From Sapria himalayana (taxonomy: Eukaryota; Streptophyta; Magnoliopsida; Malpighiales; Rafflesiaceae): a stretch of 64,000 bases of DNA. Within the stretch, counting starts at the first letter, position 1. Every line of letters starts with the position of its first letter. Below the pieces are notes generated by a model. That model ran no database searches. It was not told the origin of the DNA and saw only the letters and a list, made by a program, of their open reading frames with translations. Below, piece after piece: positions 22,365 to 35,849 of this stretch. The stretch covers positions 27,033 through 91,032 of the forward strand of contig JAREIK010000747.1 in assembly GCA_029783825.1 (NCBI GenBank). The letters are read 5' to 3'. Both the position numbers and the translations under genes were made by a program.

Positions 22365-25300
22365 TTATAACTTCATGGTTTGTTTATTTATTCTAAAATA
22401 AGGAAATCCCATTTTATCTAAACATGCTATTCCCTTTAATTTATTTGGCATGAGCTTCTCATTAAATTCTGTATCTCCTCTGGTGGTACCTATTTTTGAC
22501 AGATTATCCGCTAGATAATTCGCTTCTCTGTATATATGTATTATTGAGGCCTTCAGTTCGTCCATAAGACCAAGAATTGCTTCTAGTTCCTCTTCATTCC
22601 TCCATAATATTTTCTTATTGATTACTGTATCAACTAGTAATTTTGAGTCTACCTGTACTTCAATATTTTTAAAGTTAAGCTGCTTGCATATCTCTAACCC
22701 TGATTTTAATGCTCTGATTTCAGATTCTAATGCCGAAGAGGCTCTACTATATCTGGTGAAAGCTCTCTGTACTGTCCCTGTATGATCTCTTATTACCCCG
22801 CCCCCTCCTACTATTCCAGTGTCCCTGCTAAAACTCCCATCCGTATTCAGTGAGAGTTTACCAACCGGCGGAGCATTCCAATGTATGCATTTCGCCCTTT
22901 GTTGATTTAAAACTTTGTATGTGAGATCCCATTCTTTCTCAGGCTTCTTTTCTTGTTTCATTTCCTAAATAACTAACGGTTTTATTAGTGATATATTACA
23001 TATCTCCTTTCTAATATCTTTTATAATTTCTGTTAAATTCATTTTTATATTTTCAAATTAACTTTTGTTTCGAGATTTCCATATACACCAAATAATTAGA
23101 TGCGGCAGTTTTTGGTTGAGCCATTTCCTGGTGGGACTTTTCGTTTTCTCCTTTTCCCATTTTTTAACTTTATCTATTAATCCATCATCCATTTTACATA
23201 TTCTTTTTTCCCCTTCCATTTCTTTCCATATTTCTGCTGCAATGGGACCATTAGAAAGCAAATGATCGGTAGTTTCAACCGCTTGTAAACAGCATTCACA
23301 TCTTGAAGCGATGTTTATACCTTTCTTTTGTATATTTCTATCTACCGGTATAGCATTCATTAAAGCCTTCCATGTGAAGGAGCACATTTTTTGCGGTATG
23401 TTTTCTTGCCATACCGATTTAAATAGAGTTTGAGCCAGTTTTTTCTTTCTGACCAAGTCTTTTTCCGACTTGAGGGAAAAGTTTCCTTGTGGTCTTAACA
23501 TCCATTTCCAGCCGCTCCTCTTTTTTATAGAGTATAAGTCCACTATTTCTTTTTGTTTTTCCATTGACTTCCAACTGTTCGAGACTTTCTTAGTGGTCTT
23601 ATTCTTGTTATCTAAATATCTTGCCCGCATATATTTTGCCCACAGACTATCACTTTCTTTAAGTCTCCACCAGCTTTTACAGTCCCAGGCAGCTGCCGAG
23701 TCCTGGAGGCTCATTAGTCCTAATCCTGCTTCCTCTTTCGGATAACAGATACTTTTCCAGTCCTTTCAATGTAGTTTATTTTTTCCTTATTTTTTACCCC
23801 ATAAGAAGTTGGCCATTTCCGATTCGAGTTTTTTAATAAATTTCTTAGGGGGGTGTATCACTGATAATATGTGCGTAAGCGTGCTTTGTAATACATGTGA
23901 CAGCAGTGTTATTCTTCCCCCAAAACCCAGTAACTCTTCTTTCCATCATGCTATTTTCTTTCTTAGTTTGTCCTGAAAATAACTTAGATATTCTTCTTTC
24001 AACCTCCCCTCATATATCGGACAACCTAAATACATTAATGCCCCTTTTATTTCTGCAAATCCCGTAATCCTTTTTATTTTATCTACTAACTTTAATTTTG
24101 CATTTTTAGCAAGCATGAACTGACATTTGCTTTTATTAACCATTTGATCTGTCTCTTTTTCAAAAATTTGGAGAAGATGCATAAGATTCATTAAAGATTG
24201 TATGCTAGCATTTGTAAATATTATAAGGTCATCTGCATATGCTAAACAACCTATTCTGGGTGTATTCCTTGGTTGTCTGAATGACAATATTTTACCTTCG
24301 GATATTTTCTTAGTCAAGTTACGTATTAGCAATTCTAGATAGATATCGAAAAGAAGAGGGGATAGCGGATCCCCTTGCCTTAAACTTTTATTTGGTTTAA
24401 GTTCCTCACTTAACTTACCATTTACCAGGACTCTTACCCAATTGCTTGATATACATCTAAATATTAGATCTATGGTTAGCTCTGAAAAGCCGAACCTCCT
24501 TAACACAAAGCAAAGGGTATCCCATTCTACTCTATCAAAGGCTTTCGATAGATCTAACTTAACCACTAAGTTTTTTCCTCTAGACTTACTTCCTATCTCT
24601 TTCATCATTTCAGATGCAAGCTTTATATTTTCTATCATTAATCTATTTTTAACAAAACCCGTTTGTTCCTGAGATATTATTGAAGGTAAAATTAAGCTCA
24701 GCCTATTTTGTAATATTTTTGCTAATATTTTATAAATAGAATTGCATAAACTTATTGGTCTATAATCCTCACATTTCTGTGGTGATTCTTTTTTTGGAAT
24801 TAATACTATAAAAGATTTTGCCCATGCTTTTGGGATTTCCGCACCTACAAAAAAACTTGCAATTACAGGGACTAGCTCAGTTTTAATCGTATTCTAGTTT
24901 ACCTGAAAAAAATAATTGTTCCAACCATCAGGTCCTGCTGCACTATCTTTATCTAGACTAAAAACAGCCTCTTTAACTTCTGGTTCTTCCGGGATCAATT
25001 CCATATATTGATTTTGAGCTTCCGTAATGGTCTCCCTAATTTCTTGCATTAGAGAATTATCTGTCCTACATGACTGACTACATAGTTGATTTTCAAAGAA
25101 ATTTTTAAAGAGAGCTCCTATTTCCTTTTCATTTTCTGCCCATTTTCCTTCTTTATTTATTAGACCTTTAATTTTATTTTTTTGAGATTTTATTTTAGAC
25201 ATACTATAAAAAAATTTGGTATTACGATCCCCATCTTTTAACCATTTTATTTTTGCTCGTTGTTTCCAGTAAATTTCTTCCATGTGTAGTCTCAATCTCA

Positions 25301-26276
25301 GTTCTCCTTTACCCTTACTTAATTCTATTCTAGTTTCATTATTATTAGTGGAGTCAAAATCTTGCTCCAGCTTGGCTACTTTTTCTTCTAGTTTTTTTAG
25401 CTCCTGATTTAATTTCCCAAAAACCTCTTTATTCCATGTTTTCAAACAAGCTTTTAGCCTCATAAGTTTGCTTGATAGAACTTGCATCGGTTTACCCTCT
25501 GCTGGCTCTTTCCAAGATTCTCTAACAATTCCTGCAAAGCTCGCATGCTTTACCCACATATTTTGAAATTTAAAATTGGATGTATTACCCTGATTTTTTT
25601 GAATCGTGATAAGTAGTGGGCTATGGTCAGAGCAAGTTCTGTTTAGGTGTCTAAGCCCCGTAGTCCCTTGTGAGGTGACCCACTTTGTGTTACACATAAT
25701 CCTATCCAGACGAGCCCAGATGACTCCTCTTTTTTTCCAATTATTACACCAGGTATATTTCGAACCATTAAACTCTATTTCCATTAGATTGGTAATGGCT
25801 ATTATGTCATTAAATTGTTTTATGGCTACCTTGTCTGGTGATTTATCACCCTTCTTTTCTTGAGGGCTTCTAATTATATTAAAGTCGCCTCCTATTATCC
25901 AAGGTGAATTTCTACTTGCTATATCTTTCATTTCTTCCCATAATGCCAGCCTAGATTGTTTATCATTTTTTGCATAAACTGCTGAGATTATTTGATCTGT
26001 GCTCTTATCTAATTTGAAATGTACTATTTGTTCAGTATCTTTTAATATTTCAATATTCAATTTACTTTTCCATAAAATCCAAAGTTTACTATTTAGATTA
26101 GCATAAGCTTTATTAAATCCTAAAATTACTCTATATTTATTTAGTTGATCTTGCAGGACCATTGGTTCTGCAATAATCAGTAGTGAGATTTTATGTTCTT
26201 TAATTAAAAGTCTTAATCTATTTATTGTGGGGCTATTTGCTATTCCCCTAACATTCCAATATAGACATCTATCCAT
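22365..26276 (-). pseudogene. LINE copy 2 ORF2 (endonuclease, RT, RNase H), few stops
   Basis: A multifunctional LINE protein, 1304 codons in one frame. Residues about 1-230 are the endonuclease (YWNVRGI, IIAEPMVL with the catalytic Glu, GGDFNII, RLDRIMC, CSDHSPL). The RT follows (VVKLDLSKAFDRVEW, RQGDPLSPLLFDIYLE, YADD near 24240), then zf-RVT (CECCLQAVETTDHLL) and C-terminal RNase H (LNTDGSFSRD, ESEIRALKSGLE, VQVDSKLLVD, YREANYLADNLSK). All long open parts share the same frame. Stops are TAG at 24894-24896, TGA at 23946-23948, TAA at 23787-23789, a TGA just after it, one near 23055 and one near 22963. Catalytic residues look intact. It begins just after the ORF1 stop. It is less decayed than copy 1. 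Confidence 0.95.
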
Positions 26277-27625
26277 TAAAAACTAGTCTAGCTTGGGCTC
26301 GAGTTGTACACTTAGATTCATATGACATGTTAGCATATTTTTTCGTATTTCTTGCTGTTTTAGGAGTGTGAGGAATTTCATACCTAATCTCCTTATATTT
26401 TACCTATTTTCCGAGCACCATAGCCATTTGCTTTAGGGCCTCCATGGATTGGGTTCTTGAAAGATTCCCCCAATCTTCATTATAAATATGTATATCATCC
26501 TTTACTTTAAACTCCGCATCATCTTGGGATACATCATCCTTATGGCTTGAAGGGCAACTAAAAATTACAGATTCATCTTCAGGAAAATCCAGAAGATCAT
26601 CATCAATCCATGCATAATCCTCAAGTTTTTCTTTCAATACAATTCTTGTTTTAGATGTTTTTTTATATTTTTCTCTTATATTTTACCTCCTCCCATCCTT
26701 TTATTAAACTAACATCATTTTCTATTCCCGAGTTAGTCTCTCTCAGGGGTCCTTCACCTTGAATAATATTTGGATTATCCGGAGGGATGCTTGTGTGCAA
26801 ATCTCCCTTCGACTGGTTTTGTTTGTGAAATGAAGCCTCCTCTTTCCTTACCCAATGCATCACATTCCCACCTCCTCCTTCGTGATGCTGCCCGTTGTTA
26901 TGTTCTTCTTTCCCCACCTTGCACGAGGAATTTTCATGCCCTAGCCTCTTACATTTTGAACAGTAGGGAGGAAGGCTTTCAGGAATCACAGTTTACCAAA
27001 ACCCCTCAGCCTGTTCCCCTTCACCACTACCTATCCATATTTTTTCAGGCGGTTTAGTTAAGCGGTTTAGCTCTACACAAATGCGTGCTTTGTTCGGTCT
27101 TGACATGGTTCTTGTGGCTTCATCTCGTAACAGGGGCTTTCCCAAACACGATGAGATTGCATAAAGAGAGGTCTCAGAGAAGAAGTGGAGTGGCAGAAAA
27201 GGCAATGTAAACCATACCGGAGCTATAGGCGCCTCTTCAAGAGGAGTGAAATCCTTTGTCCACTTCAGTATACACATGGGGAAGCCTTCAACATGCCATA
27301 ATCCACGCTGCCATAGGCGATATTGATCTTCCAGTAGAGAGCATTGCAGCACAACATGTTTGGCATCGAAATCCGCAAATTTCACCCTCCCCTTGAGCTT
27401 TAAATTGTCGATAAATTTCTGGACTCCAATCGCCCGAGGCCTGCCGTGAGAGAACTTTCCAACAAGCGTATGTTCGAAAGGTTCCAAGAGCCTTTGAGAT
27501 TCTTCGGCAGAGAAGATAATGGCCGGGAGACCATTTTTGTTCCCTTGAATTCGTAAGATCGGCGCGGAGCTCTTCACCACCGAGGCAAAAGACTTATTAT
27601 TTAATAATAAGTTAGATTTTTCCAT
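26277..27625 (-). pseudogene. LINE copy 2 ORF1 (RNA-binding protein), interrupted
   Basis: ORF1 of plant L1 elements binds the element RNA. From the Met at 27625 the first 210 codons hold a DUF4283-like domain (FEHTLVGKFSHGRP, FADFDAKHVVLQC, PVWFTLPFLPLHFF, IGKPLL-like segment LGKPLLRDEAT). After a TAA near 26991 the same direction continues with a CCHC zinc knuckle, CSKCKRLGHENSSC (Cx2Cx4Hx4C), at about 26930. An acidic, poorly ordered C-terminal part (DYAWIDDDLLDFPEDESV) lies in a shifted frame after an A-rich stretch near 26660. The stop at 26402-26404 separates the last 40 codons. The final stop overlaps the ORF2 start region. Confidence 0.88.
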
Positions 27626-28388
27626 TCTTACCTTGTATTGGGCTTGTTTTGAGCTTAAATGATGTTTTCTTTTTACTTTGTTTCACAATTTAACAATTAC
27701 TCAACACTATACCCTTATAATATCAAAAACTGCAATTCCCGAAATAAAAGTCCCTCAACTATCCCACAACAGATATGGAGAAAAAGGTGAGAGGATTTTC
27801 ACGAGAATACCAGGAAATCACTTAACAGTTTATACCGATTGTTATTATTCGTGTTCTCGTAACAGTTAATTCAACAAACAATTTATCCGAAGAACATTCA
27901 CCAAACAATTTGCAAATATAACAAGCTGTATCTCTCAACTATATCCGAAGAACATTCAACAAACAATTTATTCAATGTTTTCGTTATTGTTTCCAGGTAG
28001 TTCGCAAAACAGTTAAACAATAGTTCTCCCAAATAACAGTTAATTCAAGATGTTCGCAAATAATCACGAGAGAAACTGTAACGAAATTCAATTCACTAAG
28101 CAATTTTCACAATAAATCCTTCAACAATTCACATACCCGTACATTTATTCGAGATATTCGCAAGATAGTACGTTAGATAGAAAATCCCGAGAGAACCTGT
28201 ATCATAAAAACAATACACGAAGCAGTTTGCACAATAATCATTCAGCAAATTCACATAATCATTTGTTTAAGTTAATTCGCAATAGAGAAAAACTAGAAGA
28301 AGTCCGCGGAAGAGTTTTCGTGAGATGGTTTTCGCGAGAGCTAGGTTTTCGCGAGCGTTTTTTCTATCTATTTTCGCAAGATGGTGAA
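27626..28388 (-). promoter_or_regulatory. LINE copy 2 5' UTR, probable internal promoter
   Basis: Non-coding sequence upstream of ORF1, ending exactly at the right target duplication. The distal 90 bp carry repeated GCGAAAACC-type words and many CG dinucleotides, unlike the AT-rich surroundings. Farther in, words like GAACATTCA and AACAATTTG recur on the plus strand. LINE 5' UTRs usually hold the internal promoter; that role is inferred. Confidence 0.6.
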
Positions 28389-28406
28389 TTGTCTATTAAT
28401 AAGTCT
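28389..28406. repeat. Target site duplication of LINE copy 2, right
   Basis: The partner of 20248-20265, 17 of 18 bases identical. Confidence 0.75.
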
Positions 28407-28605
28407 ATCTAGCTATCTATCTATCTAATTATCTATCTATCTATCTAACTGCCTATATATATATTGCTATCTATCTACTTGTCATCTATATATTTATCTA
28501 TTTATCTATTTATATATCAATCTATATGTCTTAACTATATATCTATCTAACTATCTATCGATTTGTTTGTAAATCTATCATTCTATATAACAATTTATCA
28601 ATAAA

Positions 28606-28608
<3 letters not shown>

Positions 28609-28652
<44 letters not shown>
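28609..28652. repeat. (TA)n tract
   Basis: A dinucleotide run of about 22 units, followed after 35 bp by a second run at 28687-28734. Confidence 0.95.
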
Positions 28653-28655
<3 letters not shown>

Positions 28656-28684
28656 TCTATCTTTCTATCTATCTATCAGTCTAT

Positions 28685-28686
<2 letters not shown>

Positions 28687-28734
<48 letters not shown>
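28687..28734. repeat. (TA)n tract
   Basis: A dinucleotide run of about 24 units, the second of a close pair. Confidence 0.95.
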
Positions 28735-28737
<3 letters not shown>

Positions 28738-30129
28738 TATCTATCTATCTATCTATAAATCTATCTATCAATCCATGTATCTATCTGTCTATCTATATGT
28801 CTATCAATATGTCTATCATTCTATCTATTTAACTATCTATCTAATAATCTTTCAATCTATCTATCTATATATCTATTTATATATCCATCTATTTATATAT
28901 TTATTTATCAATTTATCAATTTCTCTTTCTATCTAACTAAATCTATCTATAAATTTGTCTATCAATCTATCTATATATCTATCACACTATTTTTCTATTA
29001 ATCTATCTTTTTGTCTATCTATATATCTATCTATATGTCTATCTCTCTACCTTAAATCTATATATCTTTTTGTCAATATATCTGCCTATCTTTCTATCTA
29101 GCTATCTATTTATATATCTATATATTAGTATATTTATCTGAATATTTTTTTGGATATCTATCTATCAATCTATCTCTTTATATCTATATATCTTTTTTTC
29201 TCTCTCGCTATCTATCTATCTATCTAATTGTCTTTCAAACTATCTATATATCTCTCTATTTATCTATCTATTTGTCTATTTATCTGTTTATAAATCTATT
29301 TATCTATCTTTCTAATAATCTAGTAATCTATCAATCTATCTATCTATTTATCTATATTTCTAATAATCAATCAATCATTCAATCTATTAGTCTATCTATC
29401 TATCAATTTTTTTATCTATATATCTAATTATCTATCTATGTATCTGTCTATCATTCAATCAATCAATCTATGTGTCAATCTATCTATATGTCTGTCTGTC
29501 TATCAATTTGTCTATAAAGCAAGCAATCAAGCTCTCTTTCACTCTACCTATAAATATTTATTTTAATCTATTTATCTATTTGTCTATCTATCTGTGTATC
29601 TCTCTATCTTTCAATCTATCTTTCAATCCATCTATCAATCTATATGTCTAACTATATATTTGTTGTTTGTCTGTCTGTCTATCTATCTATCTTTCTATTT
29701 GTGTAAATGACTATTTGTCTATCTTTTTATGTATCTATCTGTCTATCTATTTGTCTATCTATCTATCTATCTATGTATCTATCTATCTATCAATCAAATT
29801 ATCTGTCTATCTATCTGTCTCTCTATCTGTATAGCTATTTGTCTATCAATATGTATTTCAAATTATCTATCTATTTGTCTATGTATCTTTCTATCAATCT
29901 ATCAAATTATCTATCTATCTTCTATCTGTCTAATAATCTTTCAATCTATCTATCTAATAATCTTTCAATCTATCTATCTATATATATGTCGATCTTTCTG
30001 TCTATCTATCTATTTATTTATTTGTCTATCAATTTGTATTTCTATATATCTATAAATCAGTCTATAAATTTTCTATCAATCTATCTATCTATCACACAAT
30101 CTGTATATATATCTATCTATTTATCTATT

Positions 30130-30132
<3 letters not shown>

Positions 30133-30164
<32 letters not shown>
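30133..30164. repeat. (TA)n tract
   Basis: A dinucleotide run of about 16 units within satellite. Confidence 0.9.
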
Positions 30165-30166
<2 letters not shown>

Positions 30167-30973
30167 AAATGTCAATTTATCTATCTATCAATTCGTTTAT
30201 CTTTTTCTCAATCTATTTGCCTATATATCAATCATTTTATATATCTATCTATTTTTATATCTTTCTATCTATATAACTGTTTATCTATCTATCTTTCTAA
30301 AGGTCTTTCTATCTATCTATCTATCTATTTATTCATCAATCTATCTATCTATTCATCTATTTATCTATCTATTCATCTATCTATCTATTTATCTATCTAT
30401 TTATTTATTTATCTTTCTAAAAATCTATCAATCTATCAATCTTTTTGTTTATAAATTTTTATATCAATCAATCTATCTATCTCTCTATGAATCTATCTAA
30501 TAATATTTATTTTAATATATCTCTCTATTTGTTTATCTTTCTGTGTATCTAACTTTCTATCAATCAATATATAAATCTGTCTATTTATCTGTCTAACTAT
30601 CTATCTATCTATCTTTCCATCTGTCTATCTATTTTTCTTTGTATTTGCATAATTATCTATCTATCTTTTTGGCTATCTATATGTCTATCTATTTGTCTAT
30701 CTATCTATATATCATTCAGTCTATCTATCAATGTATCTATCTATTTGTATATCTATCTATCTATCTATCTGTCAATCAATTTATAAATCTCTCTATCTAT
30801 CAATCTATCCATATATTTATCTTTTTTGTGTATGTCTCTCTTTCTGTATGTATGTTAGTTTATGTATATGACTGGTTTTCTATCCATTTGTCTATCTATT
30901 TGTCTATCCATTTTTCTTTCTATGTGTCTATCTATATGACTTTCTATATGTCTATCTATCTATCTATCTAATT

Positions 30974-30975
<2 letters not shown>

Positions 30976-31040
<65 letters not shown>
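30976..31040. repeat. (TA)n followed by (ATTT)n
   Basis: A TA run to about 31011 that passes directly into seven or so TTTA units, a compound microsatellite. Confidence 0.9.
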
Positions 31041-34000
31041 CTATTTGCCTATCAATCTGTCTATCTATTTTCTATATATCTGTCAAAGAATTTATCTATT
31101 AATCTTTCAATCAATCAATCTTGCTATCTATCTATCCATATATCTGTCTATTTATCTATCTTTCTATCTATCTAAATCTATATCTGTCTGTCTATCTATC
31201 ATACTCTCTATCTATCTTTCAATGTGCCTTTCTATCTGTCTATCAATCTATCTATCAATATGTCTATCAATTTTTTTATCAATCTATTATTCAATCTTTC
31301 TATCAAACTAACTTTCAATCTATCTATGTGTTTATTTAATTGTCTTTGAGTATATCTATCAATATATCTATCTATCTATCTATATATCTTTCTATCTAAT
31401 TATCTATCTCTATGTCTATCTCTGTTTCTGTCTATCTATCTATGTTTCTGTCTGTTTATCTATCTATACGGGCTATCTCTATACCAATCTACATATCATC
31501 AATATGTCTATCTAATTATCTTTCTATTTGTCAATCTATCTATTTATCTATATATGTATTTATCTTTCTATCTATATGTATATCTATCTGTCTATCTATC
31601 AATCTATTTGTCTATCAATTGTGTTTATATATCTGTTTATCAATTTGTCTATCTATCTTTCTATTTGTCTATTTTTCTATATTTCAGTATATCTATCAAT
31701 CTATCTTTCCATCTGTCTATCAATATGAAAATCTATCTATTTATTTATCTTTCGTTGAGTCTATCTATCAAAAATTCAATCTATCTATCTATCATCTTTC
31801 TTTCTATCTGTTTATCTACCTATCTATCTATCTATTTGTCTATGTATCTATCTATCTATGTATGTATATGTCTTTCTATCTATATATCGATATATCTATC
31901 TATCTATATATCTTTCTACCAATTTATCCATCTATCAATATATCTATGTATCTGTCAATTTATTTGCCACGCTATCAGTCTATCTATTCGTATATCTATC
32001 TGTCTATCTATCTATCTATCTATTTTTCTATCTGTCAATCTATTTGTCTATGTATCTGTCTATCTTTCTGTCTATGTATCTGTCTATGAATCTGTCTATG
32101 TATCTATTTATTTATCTGTCTATGTATTTGTCTATTAATCTATCTATCCATCTATCTATCTATCTTTCTTTCTACAATTCTATCCGTCTATCTATATGTC
32201 TATGATTATGTCTATGTAATTGTTAATCTATAATTTTATCTATATATATATATATTTCTATTTTTCAATCTATCTGTCTATATTTCTATCAATCTATATG
32301 TTTATCAATTTGTCTATCTATTTGAATATCTATATGATCTATCTATATAACTATATAACTTTTTTTCTTCTATATGTTTTTATATCTGTCTATCTATCTA
32401 TGTATCTCTCTAAGTATATATTTATCTATCTATCTATCTATATGTCAATCTATCTATCTATCAATATGTCTATAAATCTTTTAATCAATCTATTTATCAA
32501 TCTATCTATCAATCTGTGTATCAATCAATCTATCTATCTATCTTAATATATGTATCTATTTATCTATCATTGTATCTATCTATCTGTCTATCTATCTGTC
32601 TATCTGTCTATCTATCTGTCTATCTATCTATCAATCTATTTGTCTATCTATTTGTCTATTTATCTAACTATCTATATATCTTCCTTGTATCTACCTATTT
32701 ATTTATCTAACTATCTATCAATCTTTCTGTCTATCTATCTCTATATCTATCTTTCTATTTGTCAATCTATCTTGCTATCTATCTATATATTTGTTTATCT
32801 ATCTATCTATCTATTTGTAAATCTATATGTCTATCTATTTATGTATCTATCTATATGTCTATCTATCTATCTATCTATCAGTCTGTTTGTCTATCTATCA
32901 ATCTATCTAACTATATTACTTTATATCTATTGATCTTTCTATCTATTTGTCTAACTATTTGTCTATCTATTTATCAAACTATCTCTATATCTATCTTTTT
33001 ATCTATCTATATATCAATATGTCTATCTTTTTGTCTATCAATCTGTGTATCAATCTATTAATCAATATTTTTATCAATTTTGTCTAATAACATGTCTATC
33101 TATCTATCTATATTTTTGTTAATCTTTCTATCTATCTATCTATATATAAATATGTCATTTTATTTATATATCAATTTGTCTATCTTTCTATCTTCCGATA
33201 TGTCTATCATCTATCAATTAATGTGTCTATAAATCTACTTATTTATTTGCCTAACAATTTGTATATCTATATATCAATCTATCTATCCATATATCTATCT
33301 AACTAGCTATCTATCCGTCTATTTTTCTCTCTATCTATCTATCTATATTTATATCTATCTGTCTAGCTATATTTCTATTTATCTGTCTATCTATTTATCT
33401 ATCTATATGTCTATCTTTTTGTTTATCTTTCTGTATATCTTTATGTTTATCTATATATTTATCTATCTATCTTTCTATTATATATATATATTTATCTATC
33501 TAACTAACTATCTAACTAACTATCTATCTGTCTATCTATCTGTCTATCTATATGTCTATCTATCTATCTATCTATATATATGTTTGTTTATGTATCTATC
33601 TATCAATCTATCTAGCAATATGTCAAAATATCTGTCTATCAATCTCCCTATCAATTTGTCTATCAATCAGTCTATCAAAATATCTATCAATATGTCTATC
33701 ACTATATCAATAAATCTATCTATCAACTTGACTAGCAATCTTTTTATAAATTAATCTATCTTTCTGTCTATCCATCCATCCATATATCTGTCTAATAATC
33801 TATCTATCTATATATATCTTTATCTACATTTTATCAATCTATCTGTCTATCTTTCAGTCTATCTATCTTTCTATGTATCTTTCTATCTATGTGTCTATCT
33901 ATCCTCTATCTATATATTTATCTATTTGTCTATCAATCTATCTATCTATCTGTCTTTCAATAAGTCTATCTATCCATCTATCTTTATGTCTATCTAACTT

Positions 34001-34773
34001 TCTATCTATTTGTTGATATATGTGTCTTTCTATCTTTCTTTCTATCTAACTATCTTTCTTTCTATTTATCTATCTATTTATCTATATTTTTATATATCTA
34101 TATGTCAATCTCTTTGTCTATCTATCTACATATCTATCTATCTATCTATGTCTCTATTTATCTATCTATCTATTTGTCTATCTATTTATTTATTTGTCTA
34201 TCTTTTTTTCTATTAATTTTTCTATCTATTTATTTATCTATCTATCTGTCTATCCATCAATTTTTATATCAATATACCTTTCAATCTGTCTATTAATCTA
34301 TCTATCAACCTATATATCTATCTATCTATTTATCTTTTTGTATATCTATCTGTCTATATATCTATCTATGAATCATTCTATGAATCTATTTATCTATATG
34401 TTTATCTATTTATCTATCTTTTATATCTATGTATCTGTCAATTTGTCTATTGATCTATTTATCTATTTATTTATCCAACTATATATCTCTATATCTCTAT
34501 ATCTTTCTATCTACTATCTATCTTATATATATATATATATATATATATATCTATTTGTCAGTTTGTCTATTGATCTGTCTATCTATCTATCTATTTATCT
34601 TACTATCTAACTATCAATCTATCTATATATCTATCTGTCTGTCTGTCTATCAACCTATCTATCTATCTATCTATGAATCAATCAATCTATCTGTCTATTA
34701 ATATGTCTATCAATCTATCTATTAATCCATCTATCAATTTGTCTATAAATATGTATATCAATTTGTTTTTCTA

Positions 34774-34784
34774 TCAATCAATCT
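34774..34784. repeat. Possible target duplication of LINE copy 3, left
   Basis: TCAATCAATCT occurs here and at 37230-37240, at the two ends of the LINE fragment. The word is common in this satellite, so support is weak. Confidence 0.4.
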
Positions 34785-35849
34785 TTTTTTTAATGTTTGT
34801 TTTATTCTTATAATAGCTCTCTCTTTTAGTGGAGGAATACCATTGATATACGCTAGCGTACTAGCCTTTGTCCTTTTACACCCTTATGCTTAAAATAAAA
34901 AAATAAAAAAAATTTGATAGTATCCTTTTTATTCTAATGTGTCAAATATAAAATTCGAATCTGATCTCCTAGTAAAAAAGCTGGTTGATCTTTCTATCTA
35001 TCAGCACTTTATTAATTTTTTGCTAGCGTTAACTCTTTAAGCATTCTTCCTGCTTGACTTTTCTATTATCTTAATAATATGTGTTATGTCTGATTATGCT
35101 TTTTGGTTGTACACTTAATCTACTAATGTTATCTGTCTGGTTTTGCATTAAAATTGTATATTCTACATGCATCTTATCTTTACGTGTTCTACCTGCTTGA
35201 TCTTTATGTCTATTTTCCTACTCTTTTATACCCCCATAGACCACAAACAACATCCAAACAAACCATTCCTATTTAACCTTGTTTCCAGACAACTTTCTGC
35301 AAGATTTTCTGCTTCAGCAGCCTGTCTGCATAGTTTTTCCTACTACATCTCTTTAACACCCTCAGTTTAATGTATCAATTTTTTTAGAAAAAGCCAGCAA
35401 CAATATATATCTTTTTCCTCCTCTTCTTTGTGCACCATCTATCACCGTGATAATTGCAAGAGAAAAGCATGTGAAATATAAGTTTGTGATGATTTTTCTT
35501 GCAATGATTCATCCAACAAGACATGCAAGCATCCCTTAGGACCAGGATACAAAAATCAATTTCCTTGCAAAAAGTTTCCTCTTTCTGAAAATGATAATCT
35601 GCATAATGTTTTTTCCCTCCAGAAGTTCTTCAAGCCTCCATATGTAACAAGGGATAATCTTCATTATCCCTGTAGAAAATCTAAACATCAATGAATACAA
35701 TCTAATTTATTACATCTTTAAGCTGTGTAAAAGTTTATGAAGGCTTACATATTTTAAATTTCAATTAATCTACTCACAAATATTTTTTAAGTGTTAACTT
35801 TCCTAAATATAGGATATTTTGTTTCGTCTAGTATAAGTATGCTTCTATA
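34785..35849 (-). other. LINE copy 3 3' untranslated region
   Basis: About 1.06 kb between the RNase H stop and the 3' end. No supported coding region. It ends with the conserved 3' motif shared with copies 2 and 4, and an AATAAA word on the minus strand near 34805. Confidence 0.7.

Larger units (their letters stand above)
20266..28388 (-). mobile_element. L1-type LINE copy 2, near full length (8.1 kb)
   Basis: A minus-strand LINE inserted in the satellite. In transcript order it holds a 5' UTR (28388 to 27626), ORF1 (27625 to about 26280), ORF2 (26276 to 22365), and a long 3' region (22364 to 20266) ending in AATAAA-like words and an A-rich tail. It is longer than usual for plant L1 elements because the 3' region carries a second, decayed RNase H segment and internal duplications. 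The flanking duplication joins the ORF1-side end to the far 3' end, so the composite seems to have been inserted as one unit. Confidence 0.85.
28407..34773 (+). repeat. Degenerate TATC/TCTA satellite, block 4
   Basis: About 6.4 kb of TATC/TCTA satellite with the same polarity as the other blocks. TCAA (ATCAATC) variants are richer here than in block 1. It includes several (TA)n runs and a short (ATTT)n stretch at 31012-31040. Confidence 0.95.

Noticed and set aside
27678..28412. Short plus-strand frames in the region right of LINE ORF1
   Set aside because: They lie in the LINE 5' UTR on the antisense strand and lack any domain.
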